From Actinoallomurus spadix (lineage in GTDB: Bacteria; Actinomycetota; Actinomycetes; Streptosporangiales; Streptosporangiaceae), in the NCBI RefSeq assembly GCF_024055725.1, contig NZ_JAMXMX010000007.1, positions 1 through 64,000 of the forward strand: a stretch of DNA of 64,000 nucleotides, in the 5' to 3' direction. Below the pieces are notes generated by a model, which was not told the DNA's origin, did not search any database, and saw nothing but the letters and a program-made list of their open reading frames with translations. Below, piece after piece: positions 41,672-50,630 of the stretch; the first letter of the stretch is position 1, and every line of letters begins with the position of its first letter. A program made the position numbers and the translations under genes.

Positions 41672-42280
41672 TCAGTACCGGACGCTGGGGACCGGGCTGT
41701 TGAAACTGAACCGACTCCCCGCCCAGCCGGCTTCCGCCTCGATCCGCCCGTGGGCGAGTGCGGGCACCGCCTTCGTGGGCAGAACACCGCCGGCAACGGC
41801 GTCCACCTCGTTCTCGGCCACCTTCCAGTGGTCGGTGGGCGTGTCGGCATAGGTGGCGACCCAGACGGTGGTCCCGTACGCCCCCTGGTACCTGCCCTCC
41901 TTCTGTACCTCGGCCCAGGCGGTGCCGCACGCGGCGGACCGGCTGATGACGAGGGTGCCCCCTCGTTCGCCCTTCGGCGCCCCCATGTCACCGGCGACGG
42001 GGAACCTCCCCAGCACCGTGCCGTGGTACTTCCCGTGCTCCGCGGCGCAGCGCCGCGCGTCAGCGGCGGACGGCCGCGGCGCAGCGGTCGCCGGGAATGG
42101 GGATGGCGTGGGGACGCCGGCGGTGGTCGACGCGTTCGCGGTCACCCGGGCGGCGGCGTCGACCGTGGCGGCCGGCGCCGAACTGGATGGCGCGAGTGCG
42201 GCCCCGATGGCGACGGCACCTCCTACGCAGCCCACCGCGACGATCCGCACCCGCGACTTTCGTCGGCTCTTGCTCTGCAT
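41672..42280 (-). CDS. Secreted protein, possibly DUF2690-like
   Basis: A 202-aa exported protein. Signal peptide: MQSKSRRKSRVRIVAVGCVG to about residue 40. A Pro/Thr/Ala-rich linker follows to about 75. The folded part has two cysteines (RRCAAEHG and AACGTAWAEV); the VISRSAACGTAWAEV stretch resembles DUF2690 proteins of actinomycetes. ATG 42280 has GGGGAGAG upstream. Function unknown. Confidence 0.75.
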   Translation of the reverse strand: MQSKSRRKSRVRIVAVGCVGGAVAIGAALAPSSSAPAATVDAAARVTANASTTAGVPTPSPFPATAAPRPSAADARRCAAEHGKYHGTVLGRFPVAGDMGAPKGERGGTLVISRSAACGTAWAEVQKEGRYQGAYGTTVWVATYADTPTDHWKVAENEVDAVAGGVLPTKAVPALAHGRIEAEAGWAGSRFSFNSPVPSVRY

Positions 42281-42794
42281 CGGTCTCTCCCCGGGTTCGA
42301 CTGCGTGCGGTGAAAACCCATGATCATGAGAGGAGATGCTCGCCAGGCCAACGAAGTTGCTCGAAGCGGCGAATTCTGATGATTCGCGCTCCACCCACCG
42401 GCGTTCGCCGCGGGCGCTTCGCCGCCCCTGTTGCCACATTGCCGTCGGCTTTGACGGTCGGGTGTCCGGAAAGCCGGGTTCGCCGCGGCAACAACGACGG
42501 CGAGGTTCGGTGCCGATCGGCTCGGATGTCGCCCTTCGTCCCGCTGGGCGGGTCAGTCCCACCACAGGACGACGGCCAGGCCCAGCTCGGCCGCGTTTCG
42601 GTAGAAGCCGAGCAGGGCGGTGAGGTGCGGCTCGAGGTAGCGGCGGGGACGGACAAGGAGGTCGGCCGATGAAGACTCCACCCCCGGCTGTGGAAAGGTA
42701 CGGCCGGCCGCTCGCTCGTCCCCGCCCGCTCCCAGGAACCCGAGACAGCGGCCGATACGTCACCCCAATCCCGTGAAGGTTCGCGGGTATCGCG
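42281..42794. other. Intergenic region with one possible small ORF
   Basis: A 514-bp stretch between the DUF397 gene and the secreted-protein gene. Apart from the leader of the latter and the candidate 42-aa ORF at 42553-42681, I see no feature. Longer frames here are Arg/Pro-rich shadows. Confidence 0.5.
42553..42681 (-). CDS. Candidate 42-aa ORF downstream of DUF397
   Basis: GTG 42681 opens 42 residues with a protein-like composition: an amphipathic stretch RRYLEPHLTALLGFYRNAAE and a hydrophobic end LGLAVVLWWD. The frame is open upstream to 42761 without a better start. It could be a real short gene of the DUF397 operon or the tail of a decayed gene. The ribosome site is poor. Confidence 0.3.
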   Translation of the reverse strand: MESSSADLLVRPRRYLEPHLTALLGFYRNAAELGLAVVLWWD

Positions 42795-42977
42795 CTAAGC
42801 CCGGTCGACGCGGGTCGCGTCTCCGGCGGCCACCGGCAGCACGGCGACCTCGACGCAGTTACCGCCGTTGTCGGCGCTGCGGCTCGCCTTGCGCCAGATG
42901 GCGGCCTGGACGCAGTTACCGCCGTTGTCGCCGCTGCGGGTGGACGTGCGCCATTCGGGGGTGGTGGTCAGCTCCAT
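42795..42977 (-). CDS. DUF397 protein with duplicated core
   Basis: A 60-aa DUF397 protein. The core motif occurs twice: WRTSTRSGDNGGNCVQAA and WRKASRSADNGGNCVEVA, so it has two tandem copies where the family usually has one. It overlaps the DUF5753 regulator by 10 bases. DUF397 proteins are partners of such regulators in actinomycete development and antibiotic control (WhiJ-like systems). Confidence 0.92.
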   Translation of the reverse strand: MELTTTPEWRTSTRSGDNGGNCVQAAIWRKASRSADNGGNCVEVAVLPVAAGDATRVDRA

Positions 42978-43768
42978 CGTTCCTTCACCGTCCTCGTGAT
43001 CAGGTCGAGGGACTGGTCGACCGGCAGCGCCCGCGACCGGATCGACTCGAACCGCTCGGTCAGCTCCGCCAGGTCCGCCGGCTCGCCCGTCGTGATCCCG
43101 CGCGCCGCCGTTTCAACGTACGCCACGTCCCGCCGGTCGTCGACGGTCGCGAGCACGAACGATCCGGCGACGCCGCGGTGCGCCCCGCAGGGGAGGATCT
43201 GCACGCTGATCCTCTCGGAGACGACCGCGACCAGGTGCTGGAGCTGCTCGCGCATCACCTCCGGGCCGCCGACGTCACGCCAGAGCACGGCCTCGTCTAG
43301 CACGCAGGCGAGGTAGGGCGGATCCGGCTCGGCGCGGCGGAGGACCTCCTGGCGCGCCAGCCGGGCGCGGACCTTCTGCTCGTCGCCGTGCAGCAGCGTT
43401 CGCGCGTACGCCTCGGTCTGGAGGAGGCCGTACACCACGGCCAGCTCAAAGCTGCGCAGCAGGCCGGCGGCGGACTCGTGGACGGGCCAGTCGAACCAGG
43501 GTGGGTGGACGCTGCGCTTGAGGAGGCCGTCCCAGAGGCGGAGCAGGACGCCGCCGCCGTCGAGGACGTCGTCCATCCGCTCGGCGAAATTCCGGAGTGG
43601 CATGTCCTCGGCGCGCTCGACCGCGCCGATGTGGGTGCCGCTGTAGTTGGCCTTCGTCCCGGCCTGGTCCTGGGTCAGGCCGGCGCGCTCGCGCAGGAGG
43701 CGCAGCTCCGCGCCGAAGAGGGCGAGCGGGGACGAGGACGGGTCGAGGGGATTCGGGCGGCGCGGCAT
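42968..43768 (-). CDS. XRE-family regulator with DUF5753 (WhiJ-like)
   Basis: A 266-aa protein. Residues about 15-75 form the helix-turn-helix (ELRLLRERAGLTQDQAG, YSGTHIGAVERAED). DUF5753 fills 90-260 (FDWPVHESAAGLLRSFE, VYGLLQTEAYARTLL). ATG 43768 has GGAGG. With DUF397 and a divergent HATPase protein it makes the three-part set often found in streptomycetes. Confidence 0.94.
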   Translation of the reverse strand: MPRRPNPLDPSSSPLALFGAELRLLRERAGLTQDQAGTKANYSGTHIGAVERAEDMPLRNFAERMDDVLDGGGVLLRLWDGLLKRSVHPPWFDWPVHESAAGLLRSFELAVVYGLLQTEAYARTLLHGDEQKVRARLARQEVLRRAEPDPPYLACVLDEAVLWRDVGGPEVMREQLQHLVAVVSERISVQILPCGAHRGVAGSFVLATVDDRRDVAYVETAARGITTGEPADLAELTERFESIRSRALPVDQSLDLITRTVKERWS

Positions 43769-43916
43769 CGGGGGCTACCTCCGTTGGCTGGTGTTCGCAA
43801 CCGGCGAGGGCCGGTTGGCCGAGATGTAACGGAGTGTAGAGCGAGTCCTTACTCAAAGTGAGGTCCGTTGGCGAGGCTGTGGAAAGGAATTTCGGCAGGC
43901 GGACGGCGAGGTGAGC

Positions 43917-44714
43917 ATGGTGACAGCGATCGGCGGCATCGATCCGAAGGTCGTCCCGGCCGGCGGGTGCGCGGCCTGGCCCCTTCCTCCGGGCCCGACA
44001 GGGGCCCGCTTCGCGCGGGGTGTGCTGAGGGCGGTGTTCGGTGAGCTGCGGATGCCCGCCGTCGTCGCGTACGACGCGGCCGTCGCGCTCTCCGAGCTGG
44101 CGACCAACGTCCACGTGCACGCGTACGGCGGGGTGGTCCCGGCGTGCCCGCCGATCGCCGGGCTGCCGGAGCTGTGGGCGTACGTGCGGTGGCGGGTACG
44201 GCCGGAGGTGGTCTTCGCCGTCTACGACTCGGCGCCGTGGCACGGGCCGGTGCCGGACGGGCGGCTGCGGCCGCCGCCGTACGCCGAGGGCGGGCGCGGC
44301 TTCGAGGTGGTGGACGCGCTGACCGCGGAATACGGCGGCGAGTGGGGCATGTACCGGACGCGGTCGCGGCTGGGCGCCGGGCCGGTTCCGGGGAAGGCGG
44401 TGTACTTCACCGTGCCCGTACCGGCCGGGCTGGTCACGCCGTGCGCGTGCACGGCGCGGCGGGCGGCGGAGGAGATCCACGCCCTGCTCGCCGCGCGGGG
44501 ACTCGGCCCGCTGCAATTGGCCATCGGCTACGGCATGGCCGTGATCTGCGTTCGCGCGGGGATGCACGTCTGGGTGCGCGAAGGGTCGATCTCCTACCGC
44601 GCGCCCGGTCTCGGCGTCGTGCGCCACTCGCCGTACGACCGCGTCGAGGTGGTGGAGCGGATCGTCCGTCACTGCGCCGACCTCGACGCCGTACCGGAGG
44701 ACGGCCGCCGGTAG
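43917..44714 (+). CDS. HATPase (anti-sigma-like) protein with C-terminal extension
   Basis: A 265-aa protein. The first 150 residues match the RsbW-like ATPase fold found in actinomycetes (DAAVALSELATNVHVHAYGG N-box; GGRGFEVVDALTAEYG G-box). The remainder is a second small domain of unknown role. ATG 43917 with GAGGTG upstream is preferred to GTG 43911. It is divergent from the DUF5753/DUF397 pair and functionally linked to it by context. Confidence 0.85.
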   Translation: MVTAIGGIDPKVVPAGGCAAWPLPPGPTGARFARGVLRAVFGELRMPAVVAYDAAVALSELATNVHVHAYGGVVPACPPIAGLPELWAYVRWRVRPEVVFAVYDSAPWHGPVPDGRLRPPPYAEGGRGFEVVDALTAEYGGEWGMYRTRSRLGAGPVPGKAVYFTVPVPAGLVTPCACTARRAAEEIHALLAARGLGPLQLAIGYGMAVICVRAGMHVWVREGSISYRAPGLGVVRHSPYDRVEVVERIVRHCADLDAVPEDGRR

Positions 44715-44718
44715 CGCC

Positions 44719-45192
44719 TCAGGGGGCCGGGGGAGGGTCGTCGAGGCGGTCGAGGACGGGGTTGCGGACCTGCTGGAAGATCACCGAGGTACGGAATCCG
44801 GCGACCTCCCGGCGCTTGCTCAGCCGGTCGATGAGGAACGCGTGCAGGCGGTCCAGGTCCTGCACCGCCACGTGCAGGAGGAAGTCGTCGTCGCCGGAGA
44901 TGACGAACACGCTCAGCACCTCGGGCAGCCGGGACGCGAACTCCTGGAAGGCGTCGATGAAGGGTCGGCTGGACACACGCAGCTTCACGGACACGTGGGC
45001 CTGTACGCCCCGGTTGAGCGCGGCCAGGCTGATGTCGGCGTGGTAGCCGCGGATGACCCCGCGGCGGGTCAGCGCGCGTACCCGCTCCAGGCAGGTCGAG
45101 GGGGCGATGCCGAGCCGGCGGGCCAGTTCGCGGTTGGACTGCCGCGCATCCGTTTGGAGGAGGCGCACGATTTCAACGTCCAGTTCGTCCAT
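44719..45192 (-). CDS. Lrp/AsnC family regulator
   Basis: A 157-aa regulator with N-terminal HTH (LDVEIVRLLQTDARQSNREL, RRLGIAPSTCLERVRAL) and C-terminal RAM domain for amino-acid binding (GDDDFLLHVAVQDLDRLHAF). Divergent from the amino-acid transporter gene, which it probably controls through the palindrome at 45220-45229. AAGATT six bases before ATG may be a leaderless -10. Confidence 0.94.
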   Translation of the reverse strand: MDELDVEIVRLLQTDARQSNRELARRLGIAPSTCLERVRALTRRGVIRGYHADISLAALNRGVQAHVSVKLRVSSRPFIDAFQEFASRLPEVLSVFVISGDDDFLLHVAVQDLDRLHAFLIDRLSKRREVAGFRTSVIFQQVRNPVLDRLDDPPPAP

Positions 45193-45219
45193 GACCGCAA
45201 TCTTGGCCCTGATTCCAAA

Positions 45220-45229
45220 CGAACGTTCG
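45220..45229. promoter_or_regulatory. Palindrome in lrp/transporter divergent region
   Basis: CGAACGTTCG, a perfect 10-base palindrome set in AAA/GTT flanks, in the 106-bp gap between the Lrp-type gene and the permease. Candidate Lrp operator. Confidence 0.5.
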
Positions 45230-45298
45230 GTTGACCCCCGTTTATGCCGGTCGAATGGCTAGCGTCGAGGCGGTTCGTTCGATCAAGGGGGAGAAGGC

Positions 45299-46576
45299 GT
45301 GACGCTGTCGACACGGGACGCGCCGGCGGGGCCGATCGCCCCGGCACGCGAGCACCGGCTGGGCACCGCCCAGGGCACGGCGCTGTTCGTCGGGGCGGTG
45401 CTGGGGCCCGGCGTGCTGGCGCTGCCGCACCTGGCCGCGGCGGCGGCCGGGCCCGCCTCGATCCTGGCCTGGGCTGCCCTGCTCGCCCTGAGCGCGCCGG
45501 TGGCGCTGACGTTCGCGGCGCTCGGCGCCCGGTATCCCGACGGAGGCGGGGTCGCGACGTTCGCCGGGCGGGCGTTCGGGCCGCGGGCCGCGGCGATCGT
45601 CGGCTGGTGGTTCTACGGCATCGTTCCGGTGGGCACGCTGGCCGGGGCGCTCATCGGCGGGGACTACGTGACGTCCGCCGTCGGTCTCGATCACGCCTGG
45701 GCGGTGGTGGTGGCGGTCGGGCTGCTGGCGGCCGCGTTCGCGACCAACCACGGTGGGCTGCGCATGTCCGGCCGGGTGCAGCTGGTCCTGGTGTGCGGGC
45801 TGGCCGTCCTGCTGGCCACCGCCATCGTCACGGCCGGACCGCGAGTGTCGTCGGCGAACTTCACGCCGTTCGCCCCGCACGGCGCGCTCGGCGTGGTGCA
45901 CGCGGCCGGGGTGCTGTTCTTCGCGTTCGCGGGCTGGGAGGCGGCCAGCCACCTGTCCGGGGAGTTCGCCGACCCGCGCCGGTCGATGCTCCGCGCGACC
46001 ACGCTGACCCTGCTCATCGTGGGCGTGCTGTACCTCGGGCTCGTGGTCACCGTGCTCGGTGTCCTCGGCGGACGGGCCGCCACCTCACCGGTCCCGCTCG
46101 CCCTGCTCCTGCAGGAGGGCATCGGGAGCGGGGCGCGGGCGGCCACCGGGGTCGCCGCCGTCATCCTCAGCTTCATCGCCGTCAACACCTACATCGCCGG
46201 CGGGGCCAGGCTCGGCGCCGCCCTCGCCCGTGACGGGGCCCTGCCCGCAGCCCTCGCCAAAGGGGAGGGGCCGGGGCGGGTGCCGCACCGCAGCCTGGGA
46301 CTGCTGGCGGTGCTCACCGGCCTGGTCACCGCGGTCGCCGTTCCGTACGGGCTGGGGCTGGACACCCTGATGCGGGCCACCTCCGCCTGCCTGGCCGCCG
46401 TCACGGTCGTCGGCATGGCCGCGGCCTTCCGACTCCTGCCCCGCGCGGACCGCCGTGGCCGGACGCTCGCCGCGGTGGCCACCGCCTTCACCGGCCTGGT
46501 GCTGCTGTCGTGCGGCGCCTACCTGCTCCTGCCCGTCGTGCTGGCGGCGGGCGCCCTGGCCGCCCGCCGCCGATGA
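45299..46576 (+). CDS. APC family amino-acid transporter
   Basis: A 425-aa permease with about 12 helices, starting with the APC signature GTALFVGAVLGPGVLALPH and later AGWEAASHLSGEFADPRRSM. It resembles exporters of the YjeH type more than uptake permeases. GTG 45299 has GGGGGAGAAGG. Divergent lrp suggests induction by amino acids. Confidence 0.9.
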   Translation: MTLSTRDAPAGPIAPAREHRLGTAQGTALFVGAVLGPGVLALPHLAAAAAGPASILAWAALLALSAPVALTFAALGARYPDGGGVATFAGRAFGPRAAAIVGWWFYGIVPVGTLAGALIGGDYVTSAVGLDHAWAVVVAVGLLAAAFATNHGGLRMSGRVQLVLVCGLAVLLATAIVTAGPRVSSANFTPFAPHGALGVVHAAGVLFFAFAGWEAASHLSGEFADPRRSMLRATTLTLLIVGVLYLGLVVTVLGVLGGRAATSPVPLALLLQEGIGSGARAATGVAAVILSFIAVNTYIAGGARLGAALARDGALPAALAKGEGPGRVPHRSLGLLAVLTGLVTAVAVPYGLGLDTLMRATSACLAAVTVVGMAAAFRLLPRADRRGRTLAAVATAFTGLVLLSCGAYLLLPVVLAAGALAARRR

Positions 46577-46583
46577 ACGCACA

Positions 46584-46613
46584 GCGCCCCTGCCGGAAAT
46601 CCGGCAGGGGCGC
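46584..46613 (+). terminator. Hairpin terminator after amino-acid transporter
   Basis: Perfect 14-base arms (46584-46597, 46600-46613), 8 bases after the stop. The rest of the gap to 46888 (312 bases in all) contains only a possible -10 box, TATCAT at 46850-46855. Confidence 0.9.
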
Positions 46614-46888
46614 CCAAGCATGTGTACCGATGTGCGGGTCGCCTCTCGGCGAAAAGCACAACGCGGCTCCAGCCGAACGGTATTCCGCGAAGGCGATAGA
46701 TGAGGCCCGGGGACACCAGGCACATCGGCCACGGTGGGTGTAACGGGGTACGCGGCGTCCTTGTTCCCGGTCCCCGAGATTTCTGTGGCGGGTCCCGTCG
46801 GCCGCGGCCGTCAGAGTGTAGGGCGGCCCCTCAGGGGAAGCCCCTGGCCTATCATCGGCAGGAACATCGCCCAGGGAAGAGGTGCCGG

Positions 46889-47272
46889 ATGGTGAAGGAT
46901 CTGGACGTCGAGGTCACCGACGTCAGCGGGCCCATCGCCGTCGTCACCGTGACGGGCGAGCTGAACCTCTACACCAGCGGTGGCTTCCGCACCGCCGTGC
47001 GCGGCGCGTGCGGCGACGGTCATCCGCACCTGATCCTGGACCTGGCCGGGGTCCCCTTCTGCGACTCCAGCGGGCTCAGCGCCCTGATCATGCTGCACCG
47101 CTGGGCGGGTGAGGCCGGCGGGTCGCTCACGCTGGCGGCGGTGCCTGACCGCATAGCGCGGCTCCTGCAGATGTCGGGCGTCGACCAGACCATCCCGATC
47201 AAGCCGACGGTCCGCGACGCGCTCGAGCAGCACCCGCACGGCGGCGACCGTACGTCCACGTCGCAGGAGTGA
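46889..47272 (+). CDS. Anti-sigma factor antagonist (STAS)
   Basis: A 127-aa SpoIIAA-like protein, with VTGELNLYTSGGFRTAV and LILDLAGVPFCDSSGLSAL. The phosphorylatable Ser60 is present in DSSG, in contrast to the STAS protein at 23728. ATG 46889 follows GGAAGAGG. It is probably regulated by an RsbW-like kinase and SpoIIE phosphatase. Confidence 0.94.
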   Translation: MVKDLDVEVTDVSGPIAVVTVTGELNLYTSGGFRTAVRGACGDGHPHLILDLAGVPFCDSSGLSALIMLHRWAGEAGGSLTLAAVPDRIARLLQMSGVDQTIPIKPTVRDALEQHPHGGDRTSTSQE

Positions 47273-47289
47273 CCCGGTCCGGGCGGGCG

Positions 47290-48015
47290 TCACTCCCGTG
47301 GGACGTTGGCGTCGTCGGAAGAGACCGCGACGACGCCCTCGATCTCTGAGAGCAGGGCGGCCAGTTCGTTGACCGGCCCGGTGCCGTGCACCGACAGCCA
47401 GACCGAGACGACGCGGGGATCGTCGTGGTCGCCCCGGTCCTCGACCGAGAGCTCGCTGACGGTGAAGCCGCGGCTGGTGCACCGGGCGAGGGCCTCACGC
47501 AGCGCGCCGCGCCCGCTGCGGTAGGCGAGGCGCAGGCGCGACGGCGCGTACTTCGACCGCGGCAGCCGGGCGGCCAGCGGCGTCAGCCCGAACACCACGA
47601 GGAAGTGGCCCGCGGTGACCAGGACGGCGAGCAGCCAGAGCCCCGCGCCCGCCGCCATGCCCACGGCGGCGGTCAGCCAGACGATCGCGGCGGTGGTCAG
47701 CCCGCGGACCATGTCGCGCCGCACGAAGATCAGGCCGCCGCCGATGAAGCCGATGCCGGAGACGATCCCGGCGGCGACCCGGGAGGGGTCCAGCCTGACG
47801 TGCGGCCCCAGGACGTCGCCGAAGCCGTACTTCGACACGAGGATGATCAAGGCGGCGGCGAAGCCGACCAGGGTATGGGTGCGCAGTCCGGCGCTCTTGT
47901 GCCGGATCTCGCGTTCGAGCCCGATCGCGGCCGACAGCACCAGGGCGAGCGCCAGTTCGCCGATCTGCGCCCATCCCTGGCCGGCCGGCAGGCCGGAGAC
48001 GAAGCCCGGAGGCAC
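47290..48015 (-). CDS. MgtC/SapB family membrane protein
   Basis: A 241-aa protein. MgtC domain (15-140): GLEREIRHKSAGLRTHTLVG and GFIGGGLIFVRRD. The soluble C-terminal part (160-240) is ACT-like. MgtC proteins affect magnesium homeostasis and ATP synthase. GTG 48015 follows TACCCT and six bases (leaderless). Confidence 0.93.
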   Translation of the reverse strand: MPPGFVSGLPAGQGWAQIGELALALVLSAAIGLEREIRHKSAGLRTHTLVGFAAALIILVSKYGFGDVLGPHVRLDPSRVAAGIVSGIGFIGGGLIFVRRDMVRGLTTAAIVWLTAAVGMAAGAGLWLLAVLVTAGHFLVVFGLTPLAARLPRSKYAPSRLRLAYRSGRGALREALARCTSRGFTVSELSVEDRGDHDDPRVVSVWLSVHGTGPVNELAALLSEIEGVVAVSSDDANVPRE

Positions 48016-48027
48016 CGTTCCAGGGTA
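48016..48027 (-). promoter_or_regulatory. -10 box of leaderless mgtC-like promoter
   Basis: Minus-strand TACCCT (48027-48022), six bases, then GTG 48015. Confidence 0.55.
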
Positions 48028-48038
48028 GTTCGCGCGGC

Positions 48039-49076
48039 TCAGGAGAGGCCGTCGTCCTTGATGTTCTGGGTGTCGCGCAGCTCGACGTACGGTTCCTCGC
48101 TCGCGGGATGCCCGGCCTTGATGGCCCGGCTGCGTTCGAGTTCGGCGTTGAACTCCGCGCCGAGCAGGATGGCGAGATTGGAGATCCACAGCCAGATCAG
48201 CGCCACGACCACGCCCGCCAGGCTGCCGTACGTCTTGTTGTACGACCCGAAGTTCGCGACGTAGAGGGCGAACCCGACCGAGACGATCAGCCAGAGGAAC
48301 ACGGCGAGGAGGCCGCCGGGGCTGACCCACCGGAAGCCCTGCTTGGCGTTGGGGGAGGCCCAGTACAGCAGCGCGAACATGAAGCTCACAACCAGCAGCA
48401 GCACGGGCCACTTGGCGATGTCCCAGACGGTGACGGCCACGGACTGGGCGCCGATCAGGTCGCCGGCGCGGCGCGCGATGCCGCCGGTGACCACCACGGT
48501 CACCGCCGTGACGGTCAGGCAGACGAGCATCACGATCGTGATGCCGAGGCGGATCGGCAGGGTCTTCCACAGCGGCCTGCCCTCGGGCACGTCGTAGACG
48601 ACGTTCGAGGCCCGCATGAAGGCGGCGACGTACCCGGAGGACGACCAGAGTGCCACCAGGAGGCCGAGCAGCCCGGCGACCCCGGCGATGCCGGCGCCGT
48701 GCTGCAGTTCGGTGAGCGCGTTGATCGCCAGCTGGCGGACGGGCCCGGGGGCGGCCTTGCCGAGCTCGTTGATGAGCTGCTGCAACGTGTCCTTGCCGGC
48801 CAGGCCGAGCAGCGAGATCAGCACGAGCAGCGCCGGGAACACCGACAGGACGCCGTAATAGGTCAGGGACGCCGCCCGGTCGACGAGCTCGTCGCGCTGC
48901 ACCTCGCCGACGGTCCGGCGCAGCGCCGCCCACCACCAGCGGATGCCGAGGTCGGTGGGCTCGGGCGCCTCCTTCTCGGGGGCTTCGTTATCGGGGGTTT
49001 CGGTCTCGGGGGTGTCGGTCTCGGGGGTGTCGGTCTCGCGGGTGCCGGCGGCCGATTTACGGGAACCACTCATCAC
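48039..49076 (-). CDS. YihY/BrkB family membrane protein
   Basis: A 345-aa protein. The first 40 residues are acidic and repetitive (TDTPETDTPETETPD), encoded by short DNA repeats. Six helices of the YihY (UPF0761) family follow: ASLTYYGVLSVFPALLVLIS, LWSSSGYVAAFMRA, GSYNKTYGSLAGVVVALIW. The function of the family is uncertain; older RNase BN names are wrong. GTG 49076 or ATG 49073 may be the start. Confidence 0.93.
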   Translation of the reverse strand: MMSGSRKSAAGTRETDTPETDTPETETPDNEAPEKEAPEPTDLGIRWWWAALRRTVGEVQRDELVDRAASLTYYGVLSVFPALLVLISLLGLAGKDTLQQLINELGKAAPGPVRQLAINALTELQHGAGIAGVAGLLGLLVALWSSSGYVAAFMRASNVVYDVPEGRPLWKTLPIRLGITIVMLVCLTVTAVTVVVTGGIARRAGDLIGAQSVAVTVWDIAKWPVLLLVVSFMFALLYWASPNAKQGFRWVSPGGLLAVFLWLIVSVGFALYVANFGSYNKTYGSLAGVVVALIWLWISNLAILLGAEFNAELERSRAIKAGHPASEEPYVELRDTQNIKDDGLS

Positions 49077-49119
49077 GGACCGGTGTATTCCCGCCTGACG
49101 TGAGCTATGCGCGCACGGG

Positions 49120-50526
49120 TCAGTGCTTCGCGGTCACCGCCGCGGTCCCGCCGGTCTCGGCGGCACCGGTCTCGGCGGCACGAGACCGGCCGTGGCGGAT
49201 GAACGCGGCGATGAGGACGACGGCGGCGACCACCACCGACCACAGCACCTGCGGCCGGCCGCTGTCGTCGAACAGCATCGTCACGAGGATCGCGGCGATC
49301 CCGGCGATCGTCGCGATGGTGAGGTACGGGAACAGCCACATGCGGACCAGCAGGCGGTCGGGCGCCTCCCGCTCCAGGCGGCGGCGCATCCGCAGCTGGG
49401 ACACGGCGATCACGCTCCACACGAACAGCGCGACCGCGCCGGAGCCGTTCAGCAGGAACAGGAAGACGGTGTCGGGGCTGGTGTAGTTGAAGATGACCGC
49501 GACGAACCCGAAGGCCACCGACACCCAGATCGCCACGTGCGGGACACCGCGGGCGGTGGTGGCCCCGAACACCTTGGGCGCGTCGCCGCGCTCGGCCAGC
49601 GAGAAGGCCATGCGCGAGGCCGTGTAGAGACCGGAGTTCAGGCAGGACAGCACGGCGGTGAGGACGATGACGTCCATGATCGTGCCGGCGCCGGAGATGC
49701 CGATCCGGTCGAGGACCGCGACGTAGGGGCTCTTGGCGACGTTGCTCGCGTTCCAGGGCAGCAGGGTGATGACGACGGCGATGGAGCCGAGGTAGAAGAC
49801 CAGGATCCGCCAGATCACGCTGTTCACGGCGCGGGTCACGGCGCGGCCCGGGTCCTGGGACTCGCCCGCCGCGATCGTGACGATCTCACTGCCCATGAAC
49901 GCGAAGACGACGGTGAGCAGGCCGGTGATGACCGCGCCGTACCCGTGCGGGAAGAAGCCGCCGTGCCCGGTCAGGTTGCTCATGCCGACGGCGTGCGTGC
50001 CGGGGAGCAGCCCGAAGACGGCGAGGACGCCGAGCACGATGAACACCGCGATCGCGACGACCTTGATGCAGCTGAACCAGAACTCGAACTCGCCGTACGA
50101 GCCGACCGAGAACAGGTTGGTGGCGGTGAGCAGGGCCATCAGGATGAGGGCCAGGAGCCACTGGGGCAGGGACGGGATCCAGCCGTGCACGATCTTGGCG
50201 CCGGCCGTCGCCTCGACGGCCAGGACGACCGCCCAGAACCACCAGTACAACCAGCCGATCGTGAAGCCGGCCCAGCGGCCGATCGCGCGGTCGGCGTAGG
50301 CCGAGAAGGAGCCGGTGTCGGGGGAGGCGGCGGACATCTCGCCGAGCATCCGCATGACGAGGACGACGAGCAGACCGGCGATGGCGTACGACACGAGGAT
50401 CGCCGGCCCGGTGGTATGGATGCCGGCTCCCGACCCGACGAACAGTCCCGCCCCGATGACGCCACCGATGGCGATCATGCCGACGTGACGATTCTTCAGC
50501 CCCTTCTGGAGGCTCTTGTCCGCCAT
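49120..50526 (-). CDS. APC-type amino-acid permease (GabP/AnsP-like)
   Basis: A 468-aa permease with 12 helices: KNRHVGMIAIGGVIGAGLFV, SYAIAGLLVVLVMRMLGEM, GSEIVTIAAGESQDPGRAV and SGLYTASRMAFSLAERGDAP. These place it in the amino acid transporter family for GABA, asparagine and the like. ATG 50526 has AGGAGG. The C-terminal tail has a repeat (AAETGAAETGG). Confidence 0.93.
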   Translation of the reverse strand: MADKSLQKGLKNRHVGMIAIGGVIGAGLFVGSGAGIHTTGPAILVSYAIAGLLVVLVMRMLGEMSAASPDTGSFSAYADRAIGRWAGFTIGWLYWWFWAVVLAVEATAGAKIVHGWIPSLPQWLLALILMALLTATNLFSVGSYGEFEFWFSCIKVVAIAVFIVLGVLAVFGLLPGTHAVGMSNLTGHGGFFPHGYGAVITGLLTVVFAFMGSEIVTIAAGESQDPGRAVTRAVNSVIWRILVFYLGSIAVVITLLPWNASNVAKSPYVAVLDRIGISGAGTIMDVIVLTAVLSCLNSGLYTASRMAFSLAERGDAPKVFGATTARGVPHVAIWVSVAFGFVAVIFNYTSPDTVFLFLLNGSGAVALFVWSVIAVSQLRMRRRLEREAPDRLLVRMWLFPYLTIATIAGIAAILVTMLFDDSGRPQVLWSVVVAAVVLIAAFIRHGRSRAAETGAAETGGTAAVTAKH

Positions 50527-50630
50527 CTACCCCTCCTGTCGCTAACGCGCCTGGACCGTTCCACCACAGGCTCAGAGGAGCTTATGAGGTGATTACCGGT
50601 GATTGTCCAGCTCCGACGGGTTGAAACGTG

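Noticed and set aside
42324-42656. 110-codon minus-strand frame
   Set aside because: Ser/Pro/Arg-rich composition without ribosome site; looks like non-coding GC-rich sequence.
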